Source: Saccharomycopsis crataegensis (Eukaryota; Ascomycota; Saccharomycetes; Ascoideales; Saccharomycopsidaceae). Taken from it: DNA of 64,000 nucleotides. The position numbers were made by a program, and so were the translations under genes. Below the pieces are notes generated by a model. The model was given only the letters and a program-made list of their open reading frames with translations, was not told where the DNA came from and searched no databases. Location of the stretch: contig NW_027043837.1 in NCBI RefSeq assembly GCF_037102585.1, positions 496,001 through 560,000 of the forward strand, given 5' to 3'. Below, one piece after another: positions 9,742-19,896 of the stretch (its first letter is position 1; each line of letters starts with the position of its first letter).

Positions 9742-10945
9742 ACTATCGGTTAAACCTTCATAATACAATGACTAGTGTCTGCTAGTTGGTGGATACGAGT
9801 GTATTTCACTTGCACTGCACGTATCATACACACTTTTTATATCTATGTTTTTTTGTTTTTTTTTTTTTTTTGTGGTCTTTTTTTTTTTCAGGGCCAGTTT
9901 TTCCTGCGGTTTGATGATCAACATCAAATTTTTAGAAGTTTTCATTGAAATAATTCTACAGATAATTTATTAAGGTAGAAGTTAATGTAACTTGAATTAT
10001 ATTTTCATGTTTTTTATGTTCTCTGCCTGTAAATAATGTAGGACAGGCATCACTAATGCAAGACATCTTCAATGCAAGTTTGTGAGATTAAACATTAACA
10101 GTTAATTACAACGGTTATTGGGATAATCTCACTGGTATGAAGGACCAATTCATTAGTTTCCTTGGATATCACCAAGAATTTGTGTGGCTAGAAAACCTTT
10201 CTTACAAATTGCCACAAGGCAAAAAGTGTGAGTGACCTACAAAATAATTAATTTCCTGAATTACCATCATTTAATTAAAATAAAAAGCCAAAGTAGTACT
10301 TAAATAAACCGAAAAACAAAAATAAAAATAAATAAAATCAAAATATTGACCAAAAACCACTAATTTACGTAAAATGAGGTTGGTGAGATTCTAATAACCC
10401 GGTCACCACCGGCACTCATATCACACCCACCATCACCACTTGCTTGAGTAAGTAACCTTCAAAGTTGACCCTGACCCCAAGCAAGCAAAAAAAAAAATGG
10501 TATTACTGGTACTTTCAATAGAACCATCGTCAGTGGATTAACATGCTCCCCTTGGGTTTTGTTTTTTAATTCTCTTTTTTCAGAGATTGTAATGTTTTGC
10601 TCTCATTAATAATGATGAACAGATTTGGTATAGTTTTAAGAAATCAACTCCCGGTGCGCTTACCGTTTTCTCGTTCGGTGAAGCACGTTGGTTAGAAACT
10701 ACGATGTTTGCCGGTGATTCTTTAATAGAGAGATTTGGTATCCTGGCTAATTGAGCCGCGAATGGAGGTTTTTACCATGGTCCGGAGGTTTTAATTTTAT
10801 GGGAAAATAATACCTTCCATAATCTTTAACTAGTTGCTGGTCATTTTTTTTTTAAGAGCAAAGTGTTGCTTTGATGATGGTGTAACAACTTTCCAAAACC
10901 TAAATGCTAATAAGTTAGTGTCCCAGACCGATCAGGACAATAATC
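9742..10945. other. 1.2-kb intergenic spacer between paralogues C and D
   Basis: This gene-free spacer is the upstream region of paralogue C and the 3' flank of paralogue D. T tracts sit at about 9852-9890. A single TAGTG occurs just upstream of paralogue C (near 9772) but has no convincing partner. I found no readable trace of a transposase-like frame that would extend the short paralogue D. Confidence 0.55.
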
Positions 10946-11947
10946 CTAATGATTTGCAACTATTGCCGTAGGTCTATAAATTTGATTATTTTCACTAGTA
11001 TTGATATTTCTAGTTTTTTTAATATTTTTTTGATTCTCGTCATAGAAAGTGTTATCTTCTCGAAGAATATTATTATTATTGTTGTTATCACCAGTGGAGG
11101 TAAAAAATATACGATTTTCGCTAGGGGATGGAATTGTATCCTCGATTCTACCCCCCATGTTCTGGGAAATATTATTATGAGATCCTCTGCGTAACCACTG
11201 AGCTTCCATGAATTCTTCTCTTTTCTTCAATTTAATTTGTTCTTTATGCATAGAATATTCCTGTTGTTCAATATTTAATAGACTATCTGGTCCACTGTTA
11301 GGTGGCGCGCTTTGATCATAAACGACGATATTGAGGATCGGTTCGAACCAAATCTTGCGATTGCTTGTGACCCCAACATCATTATTGTTACTATCAGCAT
11401 TATTGGCAGAGTTAGCTTTAGAACTAGGTATGTAGATATTAGGGACTCGGGATTCAGGTGGTGGCTGAACTCTTTCACTCATTGCTGCCTTTGCGCAAAT
11501 ATAAATTTCTTGGTTGTTGACGTTTTGAGCTCTTCTTGCTATTTCTAGGGCTTTCCGAGGTTCAGGAATTAGAATCTTAGTTTGACCCAATCTAACAAGC
11601 AGAACATTCTCTAAACCCGGGAAGTCAAGGTGTCTTTGGCGCATAAAGTAAGCAAGACCGCTTTGTAGCATTAGGTCAAACCCATCAAACAAGCAAACAA
11701 GGTCATCATAAAACACAAATCTTTTGAGAAAGGTTAAGAGACAATCGGTTGCTTGTCTGTGAGGAAAGTAGCCTTTATATAGAGAGGAGAGAATATCGAT
11801 ATAGTGCTCGATTATTGGGCGGATCCTGAGAATATGGAGGTATTTACTGAAAAGGGGGAAGTTTGGGCGCTTGTGAGGATCCACAAGGGGCCTCTGAGGG
11901 GTGTATCTCTTGGGAGCTCTAGAATAAATGTTGGAGGGGTTTCCCAT
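10946..11947 (-). CDS. Paralogue D: short family member with N-terminal domain only (333 aa)
   Basis: No gene name is recognised. Residues about 28-165 align by eye with the N-terminal domains of the three neighbouring genes. The best match is to paralogue C: both have an aromatic-rich FxK(R/T)(F/Y)V(F/Y)xD segment (near residue 78) followed by a helix ending in F(L/M). The remaining residues are Asn-rich and hydrophilic and look disordered, with a run of five Asn near residue 285. The transposase-like region of paralogues B and C is absent, and the downstream DNA shows no remnant of it. The ATG at 11947 is the first in frame. It could be a free-standing partner or regulator of the longer paralogues, which is speculation. 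Confidence 0.7.
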   Translation of the reverse strand: MGNPSNIYSRAPKRYTPQRPLVDPHKRPNFPLFSKYLHILRIRPIIEHYIDILSSLYKGYFPHRQATDCLLTFLKRFVFYDDLVCLFDGFDLMLQSGLAYFMRQRHLDFPGLENVLLVRLGQTKILIPEPRKALEIARRAQNVNNQEIYICAKAAMSERVQPPPESRVPNIYIPSSKANSANNADSNNNDVGVTSNRKIWFEPILNIVVYDQSAPPNSGPDSLLNIEQQEYSMHKEQIKLKKREEFMEAQWLRRGSHNNISQNMGGRIEDTIPSPSENRIFFTSTGDNNNNNNILREDNTFYDENQKNIKKTRNINTSENNQIYRPTAIVANH

Positions 11948-12508
11948 GATAATTGTTTTTTGTATCCTATTTGTTTATTTATTTATTTATTGCGTGGAGA
12001 TCTTGAGAAATGGTATCTATGATTTATAAAAAGTTGAGATGAGCGAACGAACACAAGGGAGAAATCAAAAGTTTTTAAGGGTAAGGAAGGTTTTGTTTTG
12101 GTTTTTTTGTGGGTATTTCTGGATCGTTTAAAAAGAAAAAGACGGAGTGAGTGATGTCCTTCCACGCAATGATTGCTATCGTTTTCAAAAATCGTCACAT
12201 GAACGGAGAGCCATGAGAACTGTACATAGTAATGAGAAATAGCAAATAATAACAACTAATAATAATGACTAATAATAATAGGGACCTGGGAATATCTGTG
12301 GGTGGCACCGATGGGATATTCACCACCCATTACGTAGTCGGGTCCATCGCGTTACCCGCACACGTCACTACCACTGCGATTACCCTGCCGGAAGCCCGCT
12401 ATATATCTGCTTCCCTCTCTTCATATGAAGTAAAACTACTGCCCAACAAACCACTTCTGTAATCTATTCTTATTCCTGCTTTTATTGTAAAGCCACAACA
12501 CTTTGCAA
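11948..12508. other. Intergenic spacer, paralogue D to CPS1
   Basis: Spacer upstream of paralogue D and downstream of CPS1. It contains short TTTA and AATAAT runs. I see no gene. Confidence 0.5.
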
Positions 12509-14311
12509 TCATTGCTCAGAAGAAAATGAATCGACATTTCTGATGTACTCGTAGTAAAATGCAACAATGTTCAAATGGCCTTGGAACAACACATTCTCAT
12601 TGACGCTGTGGATCCCACCCAAACTAACACTGTCACTAAGCGCTCCAGGTTGGTATCTGTAGATATTCTTGGTCAAATCCCAATAGTATTTTGTATCGGT
12701 ATTACCGGTGCTCATCCCAGGAGTGGCAATAACCGGTTTACCTTCCAATTGCTCCCCGTACACCAAGTCTTCATACACATGACGTAGCGATCCAACATAG
12801 ATATCCCACATTTCACCACTGTGCGGAGAGATTGGCGCCACTTCCAACGGAGTGCTTCTGGTGTAATTGAACAACCCATTAGCAGTTGGTTCTTTAATCG
12901 TGATTCCATTGACAACAACTCCCAAATCAAAGCGATTGGCCACCAAGAGCAAGTTCCCAGCAATCTTATCTTGGGTTTCACTAACTGAAGAATCAACGTT
13001 AACTCTAGAATTGATGACCACCGACACAGATTCCGGTAAGGCATTAGACTTGATCCCGCCATGTATGATATCAACTGCCTGGGAAGTGGAAATAAGGTAC
13101 TTGGTCAACTTATCGTTTGATAAATATTCAATAAGTTTCTTATTGGCAGTTTCATCACGGTCGGCATTTAAGATGGTCTGTCTAAGCGCTGGAGCCATTT
13201 CATCCGAATAACTGGCAATACATTGCATCATGCCCAAAAGTGGATTATAACTTGGAAGCGATGGTTTGAATGGGGTTTTTTCAATCAATGATATGAAAGT
13301 ACTCATAATACCAATAGAAGTATGGTCAGGTGGAACTGAAGAATGGCCGCCAGGGGTGGTCAAGGTGATCATAGAGTCCAAATACCCTTTTTCCCCAGTG
13401 GCCAACGAAGCAAAATATTGACCTTCCATGGCAATGACCCCGGAACTACCTTCGTCAATTAAGGCATACATCGAGTCTTTGCCGTATCTTTCATATAAGA
13501 ATTCACTAATTTTCTTAGCACCAATAACTCCGGAGGCTTCCTCATCGTATCCGAATGCGAGAATAACGGTTCTTTTTGGAGAATACCCGGTCTCAATCAA
13601 CAATTCCATCGACTCCATTAAACCAATAAGCAAGTTTTTACAATCAGAGGACCCTCTTCCCCAAACATACTCGCCATCGTAATGACCAGAGTATGGGTGG
13701 TGCGACCATTGGTCTTCGGTGGCCCATTCGACAGGCACCACGTCCTGGTGAGCGGTCAATAATAAAGGTTTTAATGAAGGATCAGCACCATCCCAAGTGA
13801 AAACAAGACCGTATTCATTGACCACTTCCTTGGTCATGGATTTATGGACAAGGGGGAATTGTTCCTTCAAATAATGGTGGAAGTCGACAAATGGGGCAAA
13901 GGATGGGTCGTCAAGTGGTAAAAACTTGGTTTTATCAGTGACTTCAGTACGAATTTGCACTGCTCCCGATAATTTCTCAGCAGATTTGACACGGAAATCA
14001 GGATCAAAAAGAATTTTATCAACTGTGTCTTTAAACTCGTCATATTGCTCAGGAACAATCTTTGGAGATATTGGGCATAAAGATTTTTGAGCTTCGGCAA
14101 AGTCTATAACCTCTTCATCATGATGGTGACAATTATGGATTGAAGAGCTGTAAGATGGTAAATTTTGGTCGAAATAATATGTCTTCATGAAATAAAGGGT
14201 AGAGCATACTAAAAGAAGATGGGCAAGTAATGTTTTCTTTGATCTTTGTTTAGGTGGTGGAGCAGTAGCAGTAATTGGAGCAGGAAGATCCTGGCCAGTT
14301 TTTTCGTTCAT
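12509..14311 (-). CDS. CPS1: Carboxypeptidase S, vacuolar Gly-X M20 metallopeptidase (600 aa)
   Basis: This is a zinc-dependent M20-family carboxypeptidase that releases C-terminal residues from peptides in the vacuole for nitrogen salvage. The M20 core is clear: HQDVVPV (metal-binding His, about residue 184), GRGSSDCKN (bridging Asp, about 216), DEEASG (catalytic and metal-binding Glu pair, about 250) and a late GGIHSVNE near the C-terminus. The chosen ATG at 14311 gives a 28-residue cytosolic tail with lysines followed by one transmembrane segment (about residues 29-45). This is the type II layout of yeast Cps1, which is ubiquitinated on its tail and sorted through multivesicular bodies. 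An in-frame ATG at 14467 would add 52 hydrophilic residues and is less likely. Length fits the family (S. cerevisiae about 576). Confidence 0.93.
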   Translation of the reverse strand: MNEKTGQDLPAPITATAPPPKQRSKKTLLAHLLLVCSTLYFMKTYYFDQNLPSYSSSIHNCHHHDEEVIDFAEAQKSLCPISPKIVPEQYDEFKDTVDKILFDPDFRVKSAEKLSGAVQIRTEVTDKTKFLPLDDPSFAPFVDFHHYLKEQFPLVHKSMTKEVVNEYGLVFTWDGADPSLKPLLLTAHQDVVPVEWATEDQWSHHPYSGHYDGEYVWGRGSSDCKNLLIGLMESMELLIETGYSPKRTVILAFGYDEEASGVIGAKKISEFLYERYGKDSMYALIDEGSSGVIAMEGQYFASLATGEKGYLDSMITLTTPGGHSSVPPDHTSIGIMSTFISLIEKTPFKPSLPSYNPLLGMMQCIASYSDEMAPALRQTILNADRDETANKKLIEYLSNDKLTKYLISTSQAVDIIHGGIKSNALPESVSVVINSRVNVDSSVSETQDKIAGNLLLVANRFDLGVVVNGITIKEPTANGLFNYTRSTPLEVAPISPHSGEMWDIYVGSLRHVYEDLVYGEQLEGKPVIATPGMSTGNTDTKYYWDLTKNIYRYQPGALSDSVSLGGIHSVNENVLFQGHLNIVAFYYEYIRNVDSFSSEQ

Positions 14312-14771
14312 CCTGAAATGTTTTGAGTAATATAATTCCAGAGGTGATTTCCTGGGTATATGGGAGATATGAGTATTATATTGGGGTGGTGTGTCTGTGT
14401 GTGGGTGGCTCTCTCGATTTTTCACTTTTTTAGGTTTTTTCTTATCTTCGGCACAACCTACTTCCATTTCCGGATATCCCTGCAGCTAGAAAATAACCAT
14501 TTTACAAGACGATTAATTACTGGTTATGGAAGATATATATGTATGCTGTTGGCTCCTACAGTAGAACAAGGTTAAGTGAACATTGTATAGAATTAAAGAA
14601 TATTATAAAGCGAGAATCTTGAATAAAAATTTTGAAACGGGTATATGATAATAATCGATTGTCGCAGGCAACAGTATCGACAATAAACAATACAAAGATA
14701 AATAAAAAAAGCAGCAAAGAAATGAAATAAAAATGAAGTAGAAATGACCTAAAAATACATAAAAAGAAAAA
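14312..14771. other. CPS1 upstream region and SLA1 3' flank
   Basis: This segment holds the CPS1 5' leader (including the alternative upstream ATG at 14467) and AT-rich DNA to the SLA1 stop. No other gene is seen. Confidence 0.5.
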
Positions 14772-17264
14772 CTAAAAGACCTTTTGAATCCTGGAAGTCA
14801 AGTGATGCTCCTTTCGTTCCATCAATGGTGGAGTGTGCACTAATGCTTGAGCAACCGAACCTCTGTCTGAACTAAAACCGGTTTGTGGAATAAATGGAGC
14901 ATTGAGCTTGGGTTCTTTTTCTGATCGAACAATCTTGGAAATCTTCAACCCTATAGTGGCACCAGACTTTTGTACAACTGTATCTTTAGAAGGCGATGAG
15001 CTAGGAGCAGATTTGTTAGTGGAAATTGGCTCTCTGTTGGAAACAGGATTTTGGGTTTTTGGAATGGAGTATTCTGGTAAAATGATATTGTGAGTGTCGC
15101 TTTTGAATGGGTCAAGAGTTCGATAGCAATAGGTATTCTCAGAAGAACTTTCCATACCCAGTTCGTATTCACTTTCATAAGAAGATTTGTATGGGCTTGA
15201 TGATTCAGACTGCGATATCGAAATTGGTTGAGGTTTAGCAAATGAATTCTTGTTGATCGATATTGGTTGAATTTCCTTCTTTTCTGGTATGGCGGTGGTC
15301 GTCACTTCAATCATTTCCTTGGCCATAGAAACCTTTTTGGGATCTTCAACATGCGGTTTCTCTGGAACTGGTGGTGGTGCTGATTCTTTTGTGGTGGTCT
15401 TTTTGATGATATCAACATTGTTTTTGTTTCCTTTTCCAAGCTTCCTCTTATTCAAGAACTTCACAATTCTTATAATATCTCCTTCCTTCATCTTCAACTC
15501 CCTCAAGGCCTCAGAATCAATGGTTTTTACCATATTTTTATTCATTTTTTCCTTGTTGAAAATATCAGTGTACCGTGAACTTTGAGTAGCATCGATACCG
15601 GCATCTCTGAATAAGTTGAACCAGAAATCTCCTTCATCATCAGATTCGGTCTCCGCCACCACTCTTTTGAAATTGGAAACTTTTTTAGTGGCGGATTTCT
15701 TCTTTTCTTTTCTTTTCTTGGAAAGTTTAGAATTCTTTTTATATTTTTCCAAATCTTCCCCGGTGATTTGCTCAATATAGGCAATATCTTTGGTACTCAA
15801 TTTCCGAAGACTAATTGCGATCTTCACCCCAGTTTGCTTGTGCAATTGAGCCTTGCCATCGACCAATCCCAAAAATTGCGCCTCAACTTTATGATCCCCG
15901 GTCAAATCATTCCAACAGCGAACTTTTTTTGGATCAGGACCATAGTTCTTCTTGACCTTTTCATAGATTTTTCTAGTTTCTTCACCGTACCCACCAACGA
16001 CTCGCAAATAACTGGCAGCCACCACCCCACGAGCCCCATTAGAAATGGTTTCACATAACCACCAATCATCGGATTTTCTGTCATCGACAACATAAACTAT
16101 TTCACCTTCGGTACAAGCAAGTTCTTCAGAAGTTTCTGCATCAAAATCATAAATGACTTGAGCGGTCTTGAATGTGGCTCCAGTGGTTTTACTAGCAGCT
16201 TTAACTTCATCAAGAATGGTGTCTTGAATGGCACCGTATATTTCCCCGAGCAATTGAAGAATATCATCCGCGGCTTCTTTAGTATCAGTACGCAATTCAA
16301 ATGCGGCGACTGGATCATTGAAATCGATGAAAACGTGCTTCTTTTCAGAAGAGAACGCTGCCAATTTCTTAGCTGGCCAAGATTTAGATTGCTCGGGATG
16401 ATCGACAAAATCAATAGTAATTTCACCATTAGATATGATCAAATTTGTGGTTTTTTTCTTACGGCCATCAATTTCAAACACTTTCCACTTGGCAGTGTTC
16501 TTGGAATTTTCTTTTTCTTCTTCTTTTTCTTCTTCTTTTTCTTCTTTTTTTTCTTCTTCTTGTTCATCATCCACTTTTGTTTCTTCTTCTGTTTCATCAT
16601 TATTTTCCTCCTCTTTTTCTTCGATTGGCTCATTGGCCTTAGAGTTTTCGATTTCCTCATTCATTTTCATATCTTGGGTATCTTTTGAAACAATTTGGAA
16701 ATTAACTTTTTTGTCCTTCTTTATCTTTTTCTCCCTTTTAGATTCCTTTTCTTGGGATTTCTCCTTTTTAGTAGACACTTTCTTTGGTCCATCTTCAGTA
16801 ACAATCTTCTTAGCCTTCTTTGGAGAATTTGAGCTCTTGGTTCTTTTCTTCAAGATTCTTCTCAACCCACCGGTTTTCACAACTGGTTTTGGTTCGTATT
16901 CCACATAATTCCGGGGAGCGAACCCAAAGAAATTATTGTTCTTCACTAGCATCCAATTCTCATCCTCCATATCATAAACTTCCATCTCATCCTCTTTGGC
17001 AAATGACATTTCTTCAGCGTTTCTGGATTTGTAATCGTATAGCCCAATAGCGGTCCCCAAAGATTCGGCAGCAACAATGCAATCGACGGGCACAAGCCCG
17101 ATTGGCTCGACCACTTTGGTTCCTAAGGTCCGTTTTTTCATTTCCCAGTTGGAAGTATGGGTTTGATCGAGCAAGTAAAGTAAATCATCTTTCTGAAGAC
17201 TAAGCTCATCGTTGAATTTGGCAGTATAATCTGTTGCGGCACGATACACGGCAGAATAAGGCAT
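14772..17264 (-). CDS. SLA1: SLA1-like endocytic adaptor, three SH3 domains plus SHD1 and SHD2 (830 aa)
   Basis: Sla1 links cargo with NPFxD signals, clathrin and the Las17/WASP actin machinery at endocytic sites. Domains in order are: SH3 at about residues 5-68, SH3 at 72-130, a Lys/Glu-rich stretch to about 250, a PH-like region at about 257-341, SH3 at about 361-423, SHD1 (NPFxD-binding) at about 446-503 and SAM-like SHD2 at about 545-608. The C-terminal part is unusual. S. cerevisiae Sla1 continues for several hundred residues of LxxQxTG repeats that are Pan1- and kinase-regulated, whereas this protein ends at 830 with only one such motif (FIPQTGF, near residue 790). The frame has no break and the ATG at 17264 matches the family N-terminus. 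Confidence 0.9.
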   Translation of the reverse strand: MPYSAVYRAATDYTAKFNDELSLQKDDLLYLLDQTHTSNWEMKKRTLGTKVVEPIGLVPVDCIVAAESLGTAIGLYDYKSRNAEEMSFAKEDEMEVYDMEDENWMLVKNNNFFGFAPRNYVEYEPKPVVKTGGLRRILKKRTKSSNSPKKAKKIVTEDGPKKVSTKKEKSQEKESKREKKIKKDKKVNFQIVSKDTQDMKMNEEIENSKANEPIEEKEEENNDETEEETKVDDEQEEEKKEEKEEEKEEEKENSKNTAKWKVFEIDGRKKKTTNLIISNGEITIDFVDHPEQSKSWPAKKLAAFSSEKKHVFIDFNDPVAAFELRTDTKEAADDILQLLGEIYGAIQDTILDEVKAASKTTGATFKTAQVIYDFDAETSEELACTEGEIVYVVDDRKSDDWWLCETISNGARGVVAASYLRVVGGYGEETRKIYEKVKKNYGPDPKKVRCWNDLTGDHKVEAQFLGLVDGKAQLHKQTGVKIAISLRKLSTKDIAYIEQITGEDLEKYKKNSKLSKKRKEKKKSATKKVSNFKRVVAETESDDEGDFWFNLFRDAGIDATQSSRYTDIFNKEKMNKNMVKTIDSEALRELKMKEGDIIRIVKFLNKRKLGKGNKNNVDIIKKTTTKESAPPPVPEKPHVEDPKKVSMAKEMIEVTTTAIPEKKEIQPISINKNSFAKPQPISISQSESSSPYKSSYESEYELGMESSSENTYCYRTLDPFKSDTHNIILPEYSIPKTQNPVSNREPISTNKSAPSSSPSKDTVVQKSGATIGLKISKIVRSEKEPKLNAPFIPQTGFSSDRGSVAQALVHTPPLMERKEHHLTSRIQKVF

Positions 17265-17362
17265 GATGTGTGTAGCAATTAAATAAATAAATAAATAAAT
17301 AATCCTCCTCTTTCTTGTCCTGCTTCTTCTTTGTGTGTTATTAATATTATTAATATTATTAA

Positions 17363-17393
<31 letters not shown>

Positions 17394-17994
17394 TTATTTT
17401 TTTTGAGGAAACTGAAGCAAAATGGAATTTCAGATGAGAAACATTGCGAGTTATAACATCCATTTGATACCCCATACCAACATGGGAATTACCATCAATT
17501 GGTAGCGTAAGTTGAGGCATGTTGGGGGTTTTTGCCGGGTGCAGCACCCGGACTGGGAAATCCTGGTTGAAGGGTTCCATCAAAATTGGAAATATAAAGT
17601 GAGTTTCTAAATAAAATAATGAAAAAAAAAAAAAAAAGTTTCGTGTATGATAGGGGGCTATGAACTGCAATTATTTTGTCTGAAGTGCCATATCTTGGGG
17701 CTTGGTTGGAAAAATCAATTCTAGGAGGGACTTGGGGGAGATAACAGTTTAAGATAATATAATCCAAAAAGGAAGAATCGTTCTTACAATTTATAGAGAA
17801 AATTAATATTCAAAATAGCAGATTGTAATGTAATAGTAAACATCCAAAATATAAAAAAAATCGATTGCAAAGAAAAGTAAAAAGCATTAAAAAAACAAAA
17901 ACATAAAAAACATTCTAAAGAGATATTACACGAAGCGAAACATAACAAAAAAAAAAAAGAAAGAAAGAAACCCATGAAAATCAAAAAGCCAATT
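17265..17994. other. SLA1 promoter region and PEF1 3' flank with simple repeats
   Basis: It contains (AAAT)n at about 17278-17302 and TTA/ATT triplets at about 17338-17396, plus A tracts near 17621-17636 and 17945-17958. The short frames here have no recognisable relatives. No gene is called. Confidence 0.55.
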
Positions 17995-18855
17995 CTAATC
18001 CTTAAAAGCCAACAAAACATCGATGAAGTCGAAGTAGCCGATTTCAGCTGTAGCACCGGCATCGACAGAAGGATACTTCTTGAAAACTTCGGTGACTTTC
18101 ATAATCCAAACCATACTTTCGATAAAGCTATCAAACTTCATGAGTGCCGGTTGGTTCACTTGAACAGTAGAGAATGTGAAGAAGATGTGATTGATTGATT
18201 CTTGAGGCAAATCAAATCCAAATGTTTTCAAAGCGTTGGCAAACTCCTGGTGATTAATAAAAGTGCTGCCATCTCTATCACATTTTTCAAACACAGTTCT
18301 CCATCTAGCCAAATAGTTCCAAATATTGCAGAAATCTTCGAAATCAACGGAGTTGAAATGGTCTTTGTCGAATAACTTGATCATGGTTCTGGCTGTGCTT
18401 CTTTTAAATTCGGTTTGATCGTAGTTTCTAAGAGCATGGCTAAGTTCTTCTTCTGCCAAACGGCCATCATGGTTGAAATCGCAACAATCAAAGAATTGTT
18501 TCAAACGGTCTTTTTGAGAGAGAACTCTTGGCTGCTGCTGTTGTTGTTGTTGTTGTTGTTGTTGTTGCTGATGTTGCTGATATTGCTGATGTTGTTGTTG
18601 CATCATGTAGTTTGAAGTGGTGGATTGAGGAGACAATTTTTCAAAACTTGCTTCAGAACCAGAAGGCGAAGCGGAACCAAGCGAGGAATATGAAGAAGAA
18701 CGATTTTGGAATGGGTATTGTGGTTGATAAAACCCACTGGCTTTAGATCCCCCAGTGGATTGTGGGGTTTGAAAGCCAGGCTTGTGTTTAGCCAAAGCTT
18801 CAGCAGGAGTTTGAAAGACGAGTAAATCGTCACCGTCAACTTTGTAGCCGCTCAT
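17995..18855 (-). CDS. PEF1: Penta-EF-hand calcium-binding protein, PEF1/ALG-2-like (286 aa)
   Basis: Pef1 is the yeast member of the ALG-2/peflin penta-EF-hand family, which binds calcium and zinc and acts in polarised growth and membrane-associated processes. The N-terminal half is Pro/Ser/Gln-rich and includes a polyglutamine run at about residues 90-110. The C-terminal half holds EF-hand loops: DFNHDGRLAEEE near 126, DKDHFNSVDFED near 162, DRDGSTFINHQE near 195, then two degenerate hands with an aromatic terminus. The first and third loops keep most calcium ligands. The ATG at 18855 is used. Length is below that of S. cerevisiae Pef1 (335 aa); the difference is in the low-complexity part. 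Confidence 0.88.
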   Translation of the reverse strand: MSGYKVDGDDLLVFQTPAEALAKHKPGFQTPQSTGGSKASGFYQPQYPFQNRSSSYSSLGSASPSGSEASFEKLSPQSTTSNYMMQQQHQQYQQHQQQQQQQQQQQQQPRVLSQKDRLKQFFDCCDFNHDGRLAEEELSHALRNYDQTEFKRSTARTMIKLFDKDHFNSVDFEDFCNIWNYLARWRTVFEKCDRDGSTFINHQEFANALKTFGFDLPQESINHIFFTFSTVQVNQPALMKFDSFIESMVWIMKVTEVFKKYPSVDAGATAEIGYFDFIDVLLAFKD

Positions 18856-19474
18856 TGTTGTATGTATATATATTTAAAAAGAGGAAAAGAATATAGCAAA
18901 CAATCAAATTGATTTTAACAATAGTGTAGTAGTAATGGCAATGGTCTTATAACAAAAAGTGAGGTATTTGGAATAAAGACGAGTTTTAAAACAATATCCT
19001 TGGAGCGCGGCGTTGATATCGAATAACAAAGGTTAAACGGGGGGAGAGGGCCACAATCCATACCAGGGAATTCTCCGGCATTTATATATATGGCGATGCC
19101 CAGCCGTTAGGCTGCCTCTCTTTGCAAAGCCATTATTGTTTAGTGGAGGTATTGGTCCAGTTACCACGGTGTATTAGTGGATCGCCCAGCTTAGAGCTCA
19201 ACACATTGTTCAATCCTCTGGTCTGTAAAGACGACCCACCACCGAGTCATCTCGGCGTTCCTGCCCTTTGGGACCACCACTTTTTTGGTCACGTGGGAGA
19301 GCCATCGCAGTGGATTGTGTCATCAATCATCGGTACAAGCCACTCTTATGTAAACATATATATATATATTTATATTTTATATGATATATTTCATCATTAT
19401 CCTCTCTTTTACTTTACATTCCAGTCAAATTTACCTTTTCGTGTTGTTCATTCAGTGTTTTCATTCACACGGGG

Positions 19475-19505
<31 letters not shown>

Positions 19506-19896
19506 AACAATGACATCTGTGGGTACTTGGGTATTATCCCTGTAATCACAAATTAGTTAGTAACTTGCCCTGTCAAAAAACACGGGGAGAGTGGATTATA
19601 TTGTTCCATTATTCACATCTTCATTGGTAAGCTAATATAACTGGATATTGGTTGTTACTTGTGCCAATATGCTCTTCTGTGGTACCCCTATCTATCTACA
19701 CCGTTTGAGGATACTTCATTAGATTGTCCTATCCAGGACTAATTACTGTTTCATTATTATATTATATTATATTCAATAAAAAAACAATAGCCAAGCTATA
19801 TAGTTTACTCTCATAACACCTTCCGACGCTTGTTTTTGTATTAAAATAATACTAATAATAATCACAATATTCATAATAATTTCAAGTAATAATACA
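18856..19896. other. PEF1 promoter region and VPS11 3' flank
   Basis: It contains an A27 tract at 19475-19501, (TA)n near 19358-19372 and ATATT runs near 19757-19770. A branch-site-like TTACTAAC with a following CAG lies on the minus strand near 19530-19560, but I could not attach any coding exon to it. No gene is called. Confidence 0.5.

Noticed and set aside
9768-10060. TAGTG and CACTA pentamers near paralogue C as transposon ends
   Set aside because: They are isolated short words without extended inverted repeats or target duplications, expected by chance.
19122-19505. 127-codon frame between PEF1 and VPS11
   Set aside because: It starts at TTG, ends in a poly-Lys from the A27 tract and has no recognisable domain.
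19530-19560. Minus-strand TTACTAAC plus CAG as a spliced gene
   Set aside because: No donor with an upstream ATG exon and no downstream coding frame could be joined to it.
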